NCBI GenBank assembly: GCA_963733265.1
Contig: CAVTCF010000006.1
Coordinates: forward strand, 62,001-126,000
Length of the DNA stretch: 64,000 nt
From: PALSA-1006 sp963733265
Lineage (GTDB): Bacteria > Pseudomonadota > Gammaproteobacteria > Burkholderiales > Gallionellaceae
Reading direction: 5' to 3'
Part shown: positions 1 to 8,571 of the stretch, piece after piece
How the letters are laid out: the number at the start of each line of letters is the position of its first letter
Numbering within the stretch: the first letter of the stretch is position 1
Translations under genes and position numbers: made by a program
The notes under the pieces: model-generated
Seen by the model: the letters and a program-made list of their open reading frames with translations, nothing else
Databases searched by the model: none
What the model was told of the DNA's origin: nothing

Positions 1-490
1 TCAACCCGAGTTCGCGGCACAAAGAAACGATGGCAGCGGCACGTTCACCGAAGTAAACAGATATTGAGTTTAGGCAACTCGTATAGTTAACACGATCCAA
101 GCTCGCGGGAATGGTGATCCTCACCTGAGATTTCTTCGGGATGCCGCAGTCCTTTGTCGGGGAAATCGATCCCCAACGACCATGGGTGGCTAGGTTCATA
201 ACGCTATTGATTGCAGAAATATAGTTTTGCGCCGTGCTGGCCGCCAGTTCTCCTTCTGCGACCCGATGCGCCAACTCCTGTCCATAGTCGATAATTACCG
301 CGACGCTAATATCTTCTAATTTCTTAATGTCCGGGTTGTATTCTTTTAACTCCTTAACAAATTTATTAAAGCGGGCTGTTTGGGTGCCGGCAGTGGAATG
401 ACTTTTAAATCCAAGTTCCACCGAATCTTTTAATGCAAACCCCACCGACTTTTTCATGTCACGCGAACCTGATCTAAAATTTTTTGCCAT
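1..490 (-). CDS. Integrase domain-containing protein (tyrosine recombinase), C-terminus outside window
   Basis: The reverse strand from the ATG at 488-490 is open to the window edge and encodes 163 residues beginning MAKNFRSGSRDMKKSVG. It contains the pattern ASTAQNYISAINSVMNLAT followed by SPTKDCGIPKKSQVR. I recognise this as the N-terminal core-binding domain of integrative-element integrases annotated 'integrase domain-containing protein' (Phage_int_SAM/Integrase_1 type). The catalytic R-H-R-Y domain would lie beyond base 1, so intactness cannot be judged. A GGAG lies 6 nt before the ATG and supports the start. The family is established; a role in mobilising this island is inferred from position. 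Confidence 0.8.
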   Translation of the reverse strand, partial: MAKNFRSGSRDMKKSVGFALKDSVELGFKSHSTAGTQTARFNKFVKELKEYNPDIKKLEDISVAVIIDYGQELAHRVAEGELAASTAQNYISAINSVMNLATHGRWGSISPTKDCGIPKKSQVRITIPASLDRVNYTSCLNSISVYFGERAAAIVSLCRELGL

Positions 491-559
491 TTCAATCTCC
501 AATCTCAAATATCCAAAGTAATAAATAAATAACAATAAAAGCGATAAAAACTGCAAGAA

Positions 560-607
560 GACAGAGGGGAGGGGCTAGATTTGGCACCCGCCAAGTCCCC
601 CTCTGTC
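560..607. repeat. Nested inverted repeat upstream of the integrase
   Basis: GACAGAGGGG at 560-569 pairs perfectly with CCCCTCTGTC at 598-607. A second small stem, TTGGC/GCCAA with loop ACCC, sits inside it. No T-run follows on either strand, so it is not a standard terminator. It lies about 70 bp upstream of the integrase start and could be an operator, an arm-type site or a recombination site; none of these is shown. Confidence 0.5.
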
Positions 608-1541
608 AAAAAACAAACTTCATTTGCGCCCCAGTGGCGGGTGGTAAGTGTTACGCAGCGATTGCAGCTCGCGCAGGCGTCCACAAACAAGTTCGTTTTC
701 CGGTTTTTATGGGCTGCCGGACAGCTGTGGTTTAGTTGGAGTATTTCTGCGCAGAAATGAAAATAAAGGAGGCTTGAGATTGGGAAATCGCGCAACTCTA
801 ATATAAAGAGATGTGCTCCGCATTCGTCGCGTGATCGCGTCTTCCGGGTTTCCAGGCCCAGACCTTTTTTCATTTTGCGAGTGCAGCATGAATCCATAAA
901 TAACTTCTGGAATTTGCTGCGGTATGATTAGAAAATATTCGTTTGAGAACATTTTCGTCCGTGTCCATATTTAAAGAAACTCAATAGGGGAGCGGGGTTT
1001 TACTGGTCGGCCAAAGGCCGTCTCTGTGTAAATGTCGAATTTAGGAAAACAATAACGACAGATGTTTTGAAGACATGGAAAACCACTTGTTGCTGGTGGT
1101 GGGCCATGAATTGAGGTTTATCCCAACTTGGTTTTGTGAAGTGGCTCATTTTATTGAGTCGGTTTGAAATGTCGCTGCGTGCGACGCCGATTCTCAGCTG
1201 CGCTGAAGAAACCTTTGACTGTCAGAAGAACTCAGTCGCGAATGCGTTCGGAAGTCGGAATACATTCGCTACGAAGTTCGTTATAACAGACGGATCTAGT
1301 TTGGGAGTGAGACAGGCGCCTTTCGGCTGGTTTGAATTGCTGCGCTATCTTTAACGCCGTCAGCATGTGGCGAGTCAGAATCATAATGCCAGTTTTGCGA
1401 TTTGTCACTCGCTTTTTACAACAATATGACCAAATTGGCTATGGTATAGCCTAATTGAAGCTGATGAGCAGCAATCCGCGTGCTTATTATTCCATCAGAG
1501 CGACCAGCGTAGCTCATTCGATATGAAAAACAAATAAAAAA

Positions 1542-1555
1542 AGAACGATCGTTCT
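1542..1555. promoter_or_regulatory. 14-bp perfect palindrome, possible operator
   Basis: AGAACGATCGTTCT is its own reverse complement. It stands about 115 bp upstream of the AAA/DUF4143 gene in AT-rich DNA, which is a typical place for a dimeric regulator to bind. No cognate regulator is apparent nearby, so the role is inferred. Confidence 0.4.
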
Positions 1556-1670
1556 GATGTGCCCATGACATTTCAACTATATGATGTAAAAAGTAAAAAA
1601 AGATATTGTTTGATTAAGCAATAAATAGTAAGCTTAAAGTGACAAATTAGACAAAAAGTGATTTGCTTAA

Positions 1671-3119
1671 ATGAACAGATCTTTGGAAATACCAGTTCAA
1701 GAAGTACAGCGTCGCATGAATACTGATAATCCCTGGTGGATTGCAGGGCAGGGGATTGAGTCAGAAAGAGCTAACTGGCCACGACGCGCTTACTTCCCTT
1801 TTTTCTACGAATTGGTGAGTGAAACATCGGTACGCCGAGCAGTTGTATTGATCGGTCCGCGCCGAGTAGGTAAAACCGTCATGTTAACGCACGTCATCCA
1901 AGCGATACTGGACGAAGGTAAAGCAGGAACGACGTTATTATTCCTGTCATTGGATACGCCGATATATTCTGGGCGCTCACTTGAAAGTTTGGTGCGTCTA
2001 TTTATTGACCTACACCGCCATCCGGCAGATCGACAACTTTGGATACTCTTCGATGAAATTCAGTATCTTAAAGATTGGGAAGTGCATCTTAAGTCACTGG
2101 TGGATTCCTTCCCTCATATTCGGTTCATCGCTAGTGGTTCCGCAGCAGCCACCCTGCAAATGAAAAGCCGCGAGTCCGGTGCCGGGCGATTCACCGACTT
2201 TATCCTTCCACCCCTGACGTTTGCCGAATACCTCTCTTTTATAGGTCGTGAAAAGGCGCTGATCATAGAGCAGGGGATAGATGCTGAAAACAATGCAGTT
2301 TATCTTGCGACCAATATTGACGCGCTGAATGAAGAGTTCATCAATTACCTGAACTACGGCGGTTTTCCGGAAGCAGTGATGAATGCGGCAGTACGAAGCA
2401 ATTCAGCACGGTACTTATGGCATGACATTATAGATAAGGTCTTGCTCAAGGATTTGCCCAGCCTGTTTGGAATTAGCGATACCCAAGAGCTCAATCGCTT
2501 TTTTAATGTGCTCGCCTTTAATACTGGCGATGAGTTGAGTCTAGAGTCCCTGCACCAACATGCTGGCATGAGTAAACAGCGTATTACGGATTATCTGGAA
2601 TATCTCGAAGCAGCCTTCCTGATTCAGCGCGTACAGCGGGTAGATGACAATGCCCTTCGCATGAAACGGGCACGTACCTTCAAGGTATATCTGACCAACC
2701 CCTCGATTCGAGCTGCTTTGTTCGGGTTCGTCAGTGCAGAAGATGACGCAATGGGACGACTGGCCGAAACGGCGGTTTGGAGTCAATGGATGCACAGTGC
2801 CCATCTATCCACGTCACTGCACTATGCTCGCTGGAAATCTGGAAGGCTGGATTTGGAGGTAGATATTGTTTCCGTGAATCAGCGAACGCAGAAACCCGAC
2901 TTTGCCGTGGAAGTGAAATGGTCAGATCGAATTGTGGATACACCAAGCGATTTGCGTGGGTTACGTGAATTTGCAGCAAAACACCCATTGATTCGTAAGC
3001 CGTTACTAGTAACTACTCGAACTCTGACGGAGCAAGGTTCGCCTGATATTCAATTTCTTCCCACCAGTTTGTATTGCTACTCTATTACTCGTAATTTGAT
3101 GAGACATAATACTTATTGA
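1671..3119 (+). CDS. AAA family ATPase with DUF4143 C-terminal domain
   Basis: The 482-residue protein has a Walker A GPRRVGKT at residues 62-69, a Walker B-like LWILFDEIQYL near 125 and a sensor-like RFIASGSAA near 150. These fit the AAA_14 domain. The second half (from about 220) matches the DUF4143 layout, with a winged-helix segment (GMSKQRITDYLEYLEAAFLI) and a late AVEVKWSD stretch resembling a nuclease-like fold. These proteins are widespread in prokaryotic accessory regions and their cellular role is largely unknown. The gene stands alone. The ATG at 1671 has no good ribosome binding site, and an internal ATG at 1716 is an alternative start. Confidence 0.85.
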   Translation: MNRSLEIPVQEVQRRMNTDNPWWIAGQGIESERANWPRRAYFPFFYELVSETSVRRAVVLIGPRRVGKTVMLTHVIQAILDEGKAGTTLLFLSLDTPIYSGRSLESLVRLFIDLHRHPADRQLWILFDEIQYLKDWEVHLKSLVDSFPHIRFIASGSAAATLQMKSRESGAGRFTDFILPPLTFAEYLSFIGREKALIIEQGIDAENNAVYLATNIDALNEEFINYLNYGGFPEAVMNAAVRSNSARYLWHDIIDKVLLKDLPSLFGISDTQELNRFFNVLAFNTGDELSLESLHQHAGMSKQRITDYLEYLEAAFLIQRVQRVDDNALRMKRARTFKVYLTNPSIRAALFGFVSAEDDAMGRLAETAVWSQWMHSAHLSTSLHYARWKSGRLDLEVDIVSVNQRTQKPDFAVEVKWSDRIVDTPSDLRGLREFAAKHPLIRKPLLVTTRTLTEQGSPDIQFLPTSLYCYSITRNLMRHNTY

Positions 3120-3189
3120 CAATCAAAAAGCGGATGCTAAAAAAATTGGTGCGGGTTTCTGGAAAGTGCCGTTACTTTCTACTACTAAG

Positions 3190-3300
3190 TAATGCCAATT
3201 AGTAACTAGCCAACATACGACTCGTTACTCAAAGGGACCGGTTAGTAATTCAGTGTTACTAATTATTACTAAACCGGTCGTTATTACTATTTAGTATTTC
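3190..3300. repeat. TTACTA/TAGTAA-rich repeat cluster with stem-loop
   Basis: This stretch repeats TTACT(A) and TTAGTAA in both orientations at least six times. Its centre is an imperfect hairpin: GACCGGTTAGTAAT at 3236-3249 pairs with the segment 3265-3279, with one bulged base. The surroundings (3120-3540) contain no gene. The arrangement resembles iterons or a multi-site operator. It may regulate the downstream HU gene or be a remnant of a replication or partition site; the sequence alone does not decide. Confidence 0.45.
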
Positions 3301-3540
3301 AGTTAGCACAAGCAGCACAACTTGGAGCGATGCTACGACGCTTGCCGTAATGACTAATGCAAGGCATGAACGCGTTGGGATGGCGTCAAATGCTACTAAA
3401 ATTACGTACTTTAGCAAATTTATCTTCGCTATCAATTCAATCGAGGTGCTACATTCCTATTGCAACTAGTCCCAATATACTTAACAATCATGAACGGAAT
3501 CATTTCCAAAATAAATTTTCAAGCAAGGGAGCCGTACAAA

Positions 3541-3825
3541 ATGAATCGTCAAGAACTCATAGAAACACTCGCATCAAAAACAGATAACACCAAAGCAGGG
3601 GCTGACCGCAACGTCGCCGCACTGATTGAAATCATCACTTCCACGTTGAAGAAGGGTGACAAACTTGCACTGGTTGGCTTTGGAACATTTGAAGTCCGCA
3701 AACGTGCTGCACGTGTTGGTCGAAATCCGGCAACTGGCGCTGAGTTAAAAATCAAAGCATCCAAGGTTCCGGCATTTAAGGCTGGTGCATCGCTAAAGGC
3801 TGCAATAAACGGCGTCAAAAAGTAA
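3541..3825 (+). CDS. HU family DNA-binding protein
   Basis: This 94-residue protein begins MNRQELIETLASKT and has the HU/IHF signature VGFGTFEVRKRAARVGRNP followed by a C-terminal KVPAFKAGASLKAAING. HU proteins dimerise and bend DNA through a beta-arm carrying the RNPxTG tip, visible here as GRNPATGAE. The ATG at 3541 has an AAGGGAG at 3525-3531; an upstream in-frame ATG at 3460 lacks this signal and lies outside the conserved fold. Such HU copies are often carried by mobile elements. It is followed by a hairpin and a small putative regulator. Confidence 0.93.
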   Translation: MNRQELIETLASKTDNTKAGADRNVAALIEIITSTLKKGDKLALVGFGTFEVRKRAARVGRNPATGAELKIKASKVPAFKAGASLKAAINGVKK

Positions 3826-3835
3826 ATAATGACAT

Positions 3836-3854
3836 GACCGGTGAAATGCCGGTC
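3836..3854 (+). terminator. Hairpin after the HU gene, weak terminator candidate
   Basis: GACCGG at 3836-3841 pairs with CCGGTC at 3849-3854 across a 7-nt loop. It is followed by a T-rich but interrupted stretch, and it starts 10 bases after the HU stop codon. It may end or attenuate HU transcription. Because it covers the ATG at 3834, the next gene more likely starts at 3864. Confidence 0.45.
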
Positions 3855-3863
3855 TTGTTGTAT

Positions 3864-4121
3864 ATGAATGAAATTCTTCTGTACCTAAAATCACATGGCG
3901 AAATAGACGATACTGAGATCGCTGCTGCGACCGGTTTTTCACTTGATTTAACTCGACTTCATTTGGTCGAGTTGGCTGCAAAAAATGAAGTGATGATTTG
4001 TCAGTCAACACGCTATGTGAAGGGAATAAAGATAGAGAGTATGAGCTGTCGAATTAGTGGATTTATTCCCAAGGTTGCACCGGGTAGAAAACCCTCGCGA
4101 GTAAACTTAAAGTTGTCGTGA
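3864..4121 (+). CDS. Small winged-helix-like protein
   Basis: The 85-residue product starting MNEILLYLKSHGEIDD has a helix-turn-helix-like opening (DTEIAAATGFSLDLTRLHLVELAAKNEV). A basic tail, APGRKPSRVNLKLS, follows. The pattern resembles small winged-helix regulators of the FeoC or ArsR-like shape, but I cannot name a family. It lies 38 bp downstream of the HU gene in the same direction and may be cotranscribed through the intervening hairpin. An upstream in-frame ATG at 3834 sits inside that hairpin and is less likely. Confidence 0.55.
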   Translation: MNEILLYLKSHGEIDDTEIAAATGFSLDLTRLHLVELAAKNEVMICQSTRYVKGIKIESMSCRISGFIPKVAPGRKPSRVNLKLS

Positions 4122-4207
4122 GCAATGTTAATTATCAGCAAAAATGAGTGGCTGCTTCACTGCACATAAGAGCCATATTTTGTTGTGATGGATGAGGGAC
4201 TGCCACC

Positions 4208-5808
4208 GGCCGATTGTGTTGAAAAACTCCCTCGATTTTTGACGCTGAGAATGGTACAATTTCTCCTGTCTAAATAAGCTGGGAGCCTTGATATGATTGG
4301 GTTACAGACAGATCAGCAAAAACGTCTTTTCTACTCTTTTGACCTTGAAGAACAGGTCCCTCAAAATCACCTCCTTCGCGGCATTAATCGCCACCTCGAT
4401 TTAAGTGAATTTCGGCAACATCTTTCTGAGTACTACAGCCATACCGGCAGACCCTCAATTGATCCTGAACTAATCATCCGAATGCTGATCATTGGTTACA
4501 GCTTGGGTATTCGTTCCGAGCGTCGTCTTTGTGAAGAAGTACATCTGAATCTGGCATATCGCTGGTTCTGCCGTTTGGGTTTGGAAGATAAGGTTCCTGA
4601 TCACTCCACCTTCTCCAAGAATCGTCATGGTCGCTTTCGTGAGAGCGATGCGTTCCGTCACTTGTTTGAGAGTGTGCTGCAACGTTGCATGACCGAGGGA
4701 CTGGTGCGCGGGGAAGGATTCGCCACCGATGCCAGTATCATCAAAGCAGATGCACAGCGTGAGCGTGGTCTAAAAGGTGAGAGAGCGATGGATTGGTGCA
4801 AGCGCGAGGAAGCGATGCGCCCGGTTCGCGAATACATTGCTGCGCTGGAAGAAGCGAACGATACACCTGAGCCAACGAAAATGATTTCAATGACGGACCC
4901 CGCCTCAAGTTGGACTGCTGCACCAGGTGGCCCCGCATTCTTTGCCTATTCGACTAATTATCTGATTGATCTTGAAGCTGGCATCATCGTCGATGTTGAG
5001 GCTTCCGCTGTCAACAAGGCGGCAGAGGTCGATGCAACCAAGACCATGATCGAACGTGTCGAAGAGAAATTCGAGATCAAGCCGGATCGCTTGGTGGGTG
5101 ATACGAACTATGGATCTGCCGCCATGCTTGGCTGGCTAGTAGATGAGAAGAAGATCGCGCCCCATACCCATGTAGCCGGTAAATCGGAGCGAAATGACGG
5201 GACACTTTCTCGCAGTGATTTCCAGTGGGATGAACAAGCCAATGAATACCGCTGCCCGGAAGGGCATGCGTTACGCTGCGATTGGCGTCCGTTCAAGAAT
5301 CCTCGTGATCGAATTACGAAAGCCGATACGATTCTCTACCGCTCAAGCCAACCAGACTGTGCAGCATGCCCGAATAAGAATCGCTGCTGTCCGAACACAC
5401 CGATTCGCAAAATCCCACGCAGTATTCATGAAAAGGCCAGAGACGTTGCACGAGCCATAGGAAAAACAGATGCCTTCAAGGAATCATGCAGGCAACGTAA
5501 GAAGGTCGAGATGCTCTTTGCGCATTTGAAGCGCATCCTAAATATGAACAAGCTGCGATTAAGAGGATTCAGCGGGGCGCAGGATGAGTTCCTGCTGGCG
5601 GCGACTGCGCAAAATCTGCGACGAATGGCCAAATGGCTAGTACCTGATGCACCGGAGAAGAAAATAATGCCTGCTTAAAGGCCAATAGGGGAAGTCGAAC
5701 CGTCAAATCTAATCTTGCAAATCTGCGAGAGCTACTAAATAAAATTTAAATCAAACTTCAGCCCGAAAAACGGTAAAATATTTCCAGAGTTTTTCAACAC
5801 AATCGGCC
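4208..5808 (+). mobile_element. IS1182-family insertion sequence
   Basis: A 1.6 kb element bounded by a perfect 22-bp inverted repeat: the left end is 4208-4229 (starting GGCCGATTGTGTTG) and the right end is 5787-5808 (ending CACAATCGGCC). It contains one full-length transposase. I could not identify an obvious target duplication. The right end abuts a 32-bp sequence that recurs at 31943-31974, so the target may have been a dispersed repeat. Confidence 0.88.
4293..5678 (+). CDS. IS1182-family transposase
   Basis: The 461-residue protein starts with a DUF772-type N-terminal domain (MLIIGYSLGIRSERRLCEEV, then PDHSTFSKNRHGRF). A DDE catalytic core follows. The likely acidic residues are in FATDASIIKADA, LVGDTNYGSAAM and RKKVEMLFAHLKR. 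A Cys cluster (CAACPNKNRCC) precedes the last block, as in this family. The length is full, no frame interruption is visible, and the gene is framed by perfect terminal repeats, so the element looks potentially active. A GGGAG precedes the ATG. Confidence 0.93.
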   Translation: MIGLQTDQQKRLFYSFDLEEQVPQNHLLRGINRHLDLSEFRQHLSEYYSHTGRPSIDPELIIRMLIIGYSLGIRSERRLCEEVHLNLAYRWFCRLGLEDKVPDHSTFSKNRHGRFRESDAFRHLFESVLQRCMTEGLVRGEGFATDASIIKADAQRERGLKGERAMDWCKREEAMRPVREYIAALEEANDTPEPTKMISMTDPASSWTAAPGGPAFFAYSTNYLIDLEAGIIVDVEASAVNKAAEVDATKTMIERVEEKFEIKPDRLVGDTNYGSAAMLGWLVDEKKIAPHTHVAGKSERNDGTLSRSDFQWDEQANEYRCPEGHALRCDWRPFKNPRDRITKADTILYRSSQPDCAACPNKNRCCPNTPIRKIPRSIHEKARDVARAIGKTDAFKESCRQRKKVEMLFAHLKRILNMNKLRLRGFSGAQDEFLLAATAQNLRRMAKWLVPDAPEKKIMPA

Positions 5809-6069
5809 ATCTCGGGACGTTCGACTATGGCCGCTTGTATGGTTGGGCTGGTGTGATTGGTTTTTTTCTGTAATAGTTTAAAAGCCGAGGTGGAGGGGCC
5901 TATGGCCGCATCTGCTCTCCTTGCTGAGAGACAGACTCGCAAAGAATTCCCCCACCCACACCACCCAGCGTCGATGAGGAATCTAGCGGCTACGACCGCC
6001 GATTTGACCGCAAGCTAACGCCGGTGTGTCCACCCCAGCATCCTTGATCTTAATCACAGGAGACACATC
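5809..6069 (+). other. Non-coding left region of an IS110 element, bridge-RNA candidate zone
   Basis: About 260 bp without a gene separates the IS1182 right end from the IS110 transposase. IS110-group elements carry a structured non-coding 'bridge' RNA in the end upstream of the transposase; that is established for the family. Here I see a small hairpin CTCTC/GAGAG (5915-5919 with 5926-5930) and G/C-rich stretches. The element boundary and the guide loops could not be resolved by eye. Confidence 0.3.
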
Positions 6070-7032
6070 ATGCAAACTCCAACCAAAATACTTGATATTG
6101 GCGGCGATGTCGCCAAGGATGAAATCGTCGTGGCCTGTTCGGAGGGAAGTTTTCCAACACGCCCACTCGCGAATCAGCGCACTGCTTTGCGGGCCTTTCT
6201 CAAGAAGCTACCTGCTGGCAGCCGCATCGGCATGGAATCCACCGGCATTTATCACGAGCTGTTTGCCAACTTGGCTCACCAGCTTGGCTTCATCGTTTTT
6301 ATACTTAATCCCAAGGATGCCCGCAATTACGCCAAGGGTGTTGGGATGCGTGGCAAGACCGATCGGGTGGACGCAGAACTTCTAGCACGCATGGTCGCAC
6401 ACGAACACACCAAACTACACGCCTGGATTCCGCCCACACCGGAACAATACGAGATTGCCCAGTTGATCAAACGCCGCGCCAAAATGACTTCCTTGCGTGC
6501 AGCACTCGGCATGTCGCTCAAGGGCGTGGATGGCTTTGGTACTGATCTCAAGTCGCTTAAAAAGCACTTCAATCAAGTCATTGCGCACATCGACCAGCGC
6601 GTCAAAAAGCTTGTCGAGGCAAATCCAGATCGCAAACAGCATGACGCGAATTTGCGCACGATCGACGGCGTCGGTCCGGTAGTTAGTGCTGCGCTCGTTA
6701 ATGCGCTTGACCGTGTGCCCGTGAAGAACGCAGATGCCTTTGTTGCGTTCACCGGCTTGGACCCCAGGCCGGATGACTCCGGGCAGCATCGCGGCAAACG
6801 GCGTCTGTCCAAACGCGGCCCTTCCGAACTGCGACGTTTACTTTTTCTGGCTGCATTGTCTGCTGCAAAAACGAAGGTTTGGCATCCGCTCTATGTGCAC
6901 TATCGCGATAAAGGTCTACCAAGTACTGCAGCTTTGGTCATCCTGGCTCGGCGCATTGCGCGCACAGCTTGGTCGATCTACACCCATAAGACTGTATTCG
7001 ACCCGAAGCGACTAATAAACGCCTTGACATAA
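6070..7032 (+). CDS. IS110-family transposase (DEDD)
   Basis: The 320-residue protein has the two-domain layout of IS110 recombinases. The N-terminal RuvC-like DEDD domain shows DIGGDVAKDEIVV, GMESTGIY and GKTDRVDAELLA. The C-terminal Transposase_20 domain shows LRTIDGVGPVVSAALV and FTGLDPRPDDSGQ followed by KRRLSKRGPSELRR. Length and motifs are complete. The start follows CACAGGAG about 10 nt upstream. IS110 elements lack classical inverted repeats, so exact ends are not assigned. Confidence 0.93.
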   Translation: MQTPTKILDIGGDVAKDEIVVACSEGSFPTRPLANQRTALRAFLKKLPAGSRIGMESTGIYHELFANLAHQLGFIVFILNPKDARNYAKGVGMRGKTDRVDAELLARMVAHEHTKLHAWIPPTPEQYEIAQLIKRRAKMTSLRAALGMSLKGVDGFGTDLKSLKKHFNQVIAHIDQRVKKLVEANPDRKQHDANLRTIDGVGPVVSAALVNALDRVPVKNADAFVAFTGLDPRPDDSGQHRGKRRLSKRGPSELRRLLFLAALSAAKTKVWHPLYVHYRDKGLPSTAALVILARRIARTAWSIYTHKTVFDPKRLINALT

Positions 7033-7062
7033 ACCATAGAATCTTTACGGCAGGCAATATGG

Positions 7063-7665
7063 CTATTTTAAACGAATTTCAACCCACCGATTTTTTGCTT
7101 CAGACTCGCCCTTTTTGTTAGTCACAAGTGGATCACGGCTACCTCGACCTACTGTAGTAACAAGTCTAGTATCAATTCCTTTAGCTTTAAGCATCTCAAA
7201 TACACGAATAGCACGTTGACGCGAAAGCTCATCGTTGAAGTCATCGGTGCCGATCACATCGGTATGCCCGATTATAATAAGTTCAGGGGCAGGCAATTTC
7301 TTGATGTCACTCAACATATCCTGCACAATATTTTCTGATTCGGGTGTTAATTGCGTATCGCCAAAATCAAAGAACAACAAATAGGATCTAGGACTCGCAG
7401 GAAGCGCCTCAATCAGTTCTTTGTAACGCAGATTAATGGCTACTTCATCTACTTGCACCGTTCTAATTTCATTTTTGTTTACAGCTGCCACCATATAGGG
7501 GCGGTCAAGTACAACGGTAGCTCCTGCTTTTAATTGAACGACAACTGCGCTGGGTGAACCATCTGGTCGGGGCAACAAGATCACACGCTCAGAGGGTGTT
7601 GCACAACCAGCAATTTGCATCACCGCCATAAGACTGAATATAGGAAAATATAGCTTATTTGACAT
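7063..7665 (-). CDS. OmpA-family lipoprotein
   Basis: The chosen start at 7665 gives a lipoprotein signal peptide (MSNKLYFPIFSLMAVMQIAGC) with lipobox IAGC; an upstream in-frame codon at 7704 lies within the preceding gene. The C-terminal half is an OmpA-like peptidoglycan-binding domain: FFDFGDTQLTPES, then IIGHTDVIGTDDFNDELSRQRA, ending NRWVEIRL. The Asp of GHTD and the Arg of NRWVEI are the usual diaminopimelate contacts. It is predicted to anchor the outer membrane to peptidoglycan. It overlaps the FecR gene by 11 bp, so the two are probably one operon. Confidence 0.88.
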   Translation of the reverse strand: MSNKLYFPIFSLMAVMQIAGCATPSERVILLPRPDGSPSAVVVQLKAGATVVLDRPYMVAAVNKNEIRTVQVDEVAINLRYKELIEALPASPRSYLLFFDFGDTQLTPESENIVQDMLSDIKKLPAPELIIIGHTDVIGTDDFNDELSRQRAIRVFEMLKAKGIDTRLVTTVGRGSRDPLVTNKKGESEAKNRWVEIRLK

Positions 7666-8110
7666 CGTGAACCTCAACAATGAAGTCTGTACCACGAACG
7701 CCAATTACCGCTGTAGGTGTCGTTACCTTTATGGCTCCGGGATTCAACCAACCAATGAGGCCAGTAACGAAGCGCAATGTACCTTTTAGTATTGATGTTT
7801 CGACCCGACCTTCTCGTGTAACTGGATTAAAGGAGTATCGGTCAATGACCATTACAGAATTTGGGCCAAGGCTAAGCAATGTTTCATCGCTCATGCTGAT
7901 GCCGACACTGCTCCCCATTTGCACACTGACGCGATCATTTTCTTGAACAGTATCACCAACCTTCGCTTCTAATTGGGTAGTCCCGCGTTCAATTATTACC
8001 TGTCCGCGCACGGTCTTTATTATTCCAGCTTCGTAAGCAAATACAGGTTTTACAAAAACCAGAATAACAGCACAGATAGCTATGAAGGCGGCCCAATTAT
8101 GTTTATGCAT
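7655..8110 (-). CDS. FecR-domain secreted protein
   Basis: The 151-residue protein has an N-terminal signal peptide (residues 1-25, ending VFAYEA). A FecR domain follows: VRGQVIIERGTTQLEAKVGD, then the closing TPTAVIGVRGTDFIVEV. Stand-alone FecR proteins of this type are exported and often pair with OmpA-like proteins and CHASE2 or adenylate cyclase proteins; only the OmpA partner is present here. It is the first gene of the leftward pair. The IS110 element lies just beyond the pair and may have cut away further members. Confidence 0.88.
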   Translation of the reverse strand: MHKHNWAAFIAICAVILVFVKPVFAYEAGIIKTVRGQVIIERGTTQLEAKVGDTVQENDRVSVQMGSSVGISMSDETLLSLGPNSVMVIDRYSFNPVTREGRVETSILKGTLRFVTGLIGWLNPGAIKVTTPTAVIGVRGTDFIVEVHDVK

Positions 8111-8571
8111 TTTTTTATGATTATTTTGAAAATGTCAGTCTGAATTTAGGATGTGGATCACCGTACGCCTGCCTTATTGCAAACACCGTGCGGAAGCACG
8201 CGGAGCATTCGACTACGAATTATTGCGACAAGTGAGTCAGTTCTAGGTACAAATCCACAGGTAATGCAGATTGATCCGCTTTTTTACATCAAATTGGTGC
8301 GGGTGAAGGACAGCTCGGTGCTAATGAACAGACGTAAATACCAGGGGATTGTCGGTGAGTTAACCTACACAGACTGTTGCGGGTTACCTGCTGCGGAAAG
8401 CGGATTTATTAAATTAGTGACCGGTGTTATTTCAGGTTGAAACTCACGTTGTGCAGAATGCTGAATGAGCAAGCTCTGCTAGGAACAGACTATTGAGGTT
8501 GCCAACCAATTTAATTAGTGCCACGATGTACCCAAGTAGAAATCGTTCATAGCGAAAGTAGGTCGCTCAAT
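8111..8571. other. Intergenic region, no convincing gene
   Basis: This divergent region lies between the FecR and HD-GYP genes. An open frame at 8153-8440 (95 codons) has no recognisable motif, no ribosome binding site and no family resemblance, and I do not call it. Promoters for both neighbours should lie here, but I see no clear boxes. Confidence 0.4.

Larger units (their letters stand above)
491..1670. other. 1.2 kb without a recognisable gene
   Basis: Only short open frames occur here (for example 505-897 and 707-952 on the minus strand and 1136-1354 on the plus strand). They overlap each other, are rich in Cys, Ser and Phe, and resemble no family I know. The stretch contains a nested inverted repeat at 560-607 and a perfect palindrome at 1542-1555, listed separately. 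It lies between the integrase promoter side and the AAA ATPase gene, so it could hold promoters for both and possibly an attachment site, but no direct repeat pair was found to prove one. Confidence 0.5.

Noticed and set aside
580..600. TTGGCAC resembling a sigma-54 -24 element
   Set aside because: There is no TTGC at the required 12-bp distance; the sequence is part of an inverted repeat.
505..952. Two overlapping minus-strand open frames upstream of the integrase
   Set aside because: Cys/Ser/Phe-rich, overlapping each other in different frames and covering a nested hairpin; no family resemblance.
8153..8440. 95-codon open frame between the FecR and HD-GYP genes
   Set aside because: No ribosome binding site, no motif, odd composition; left as intergenic.
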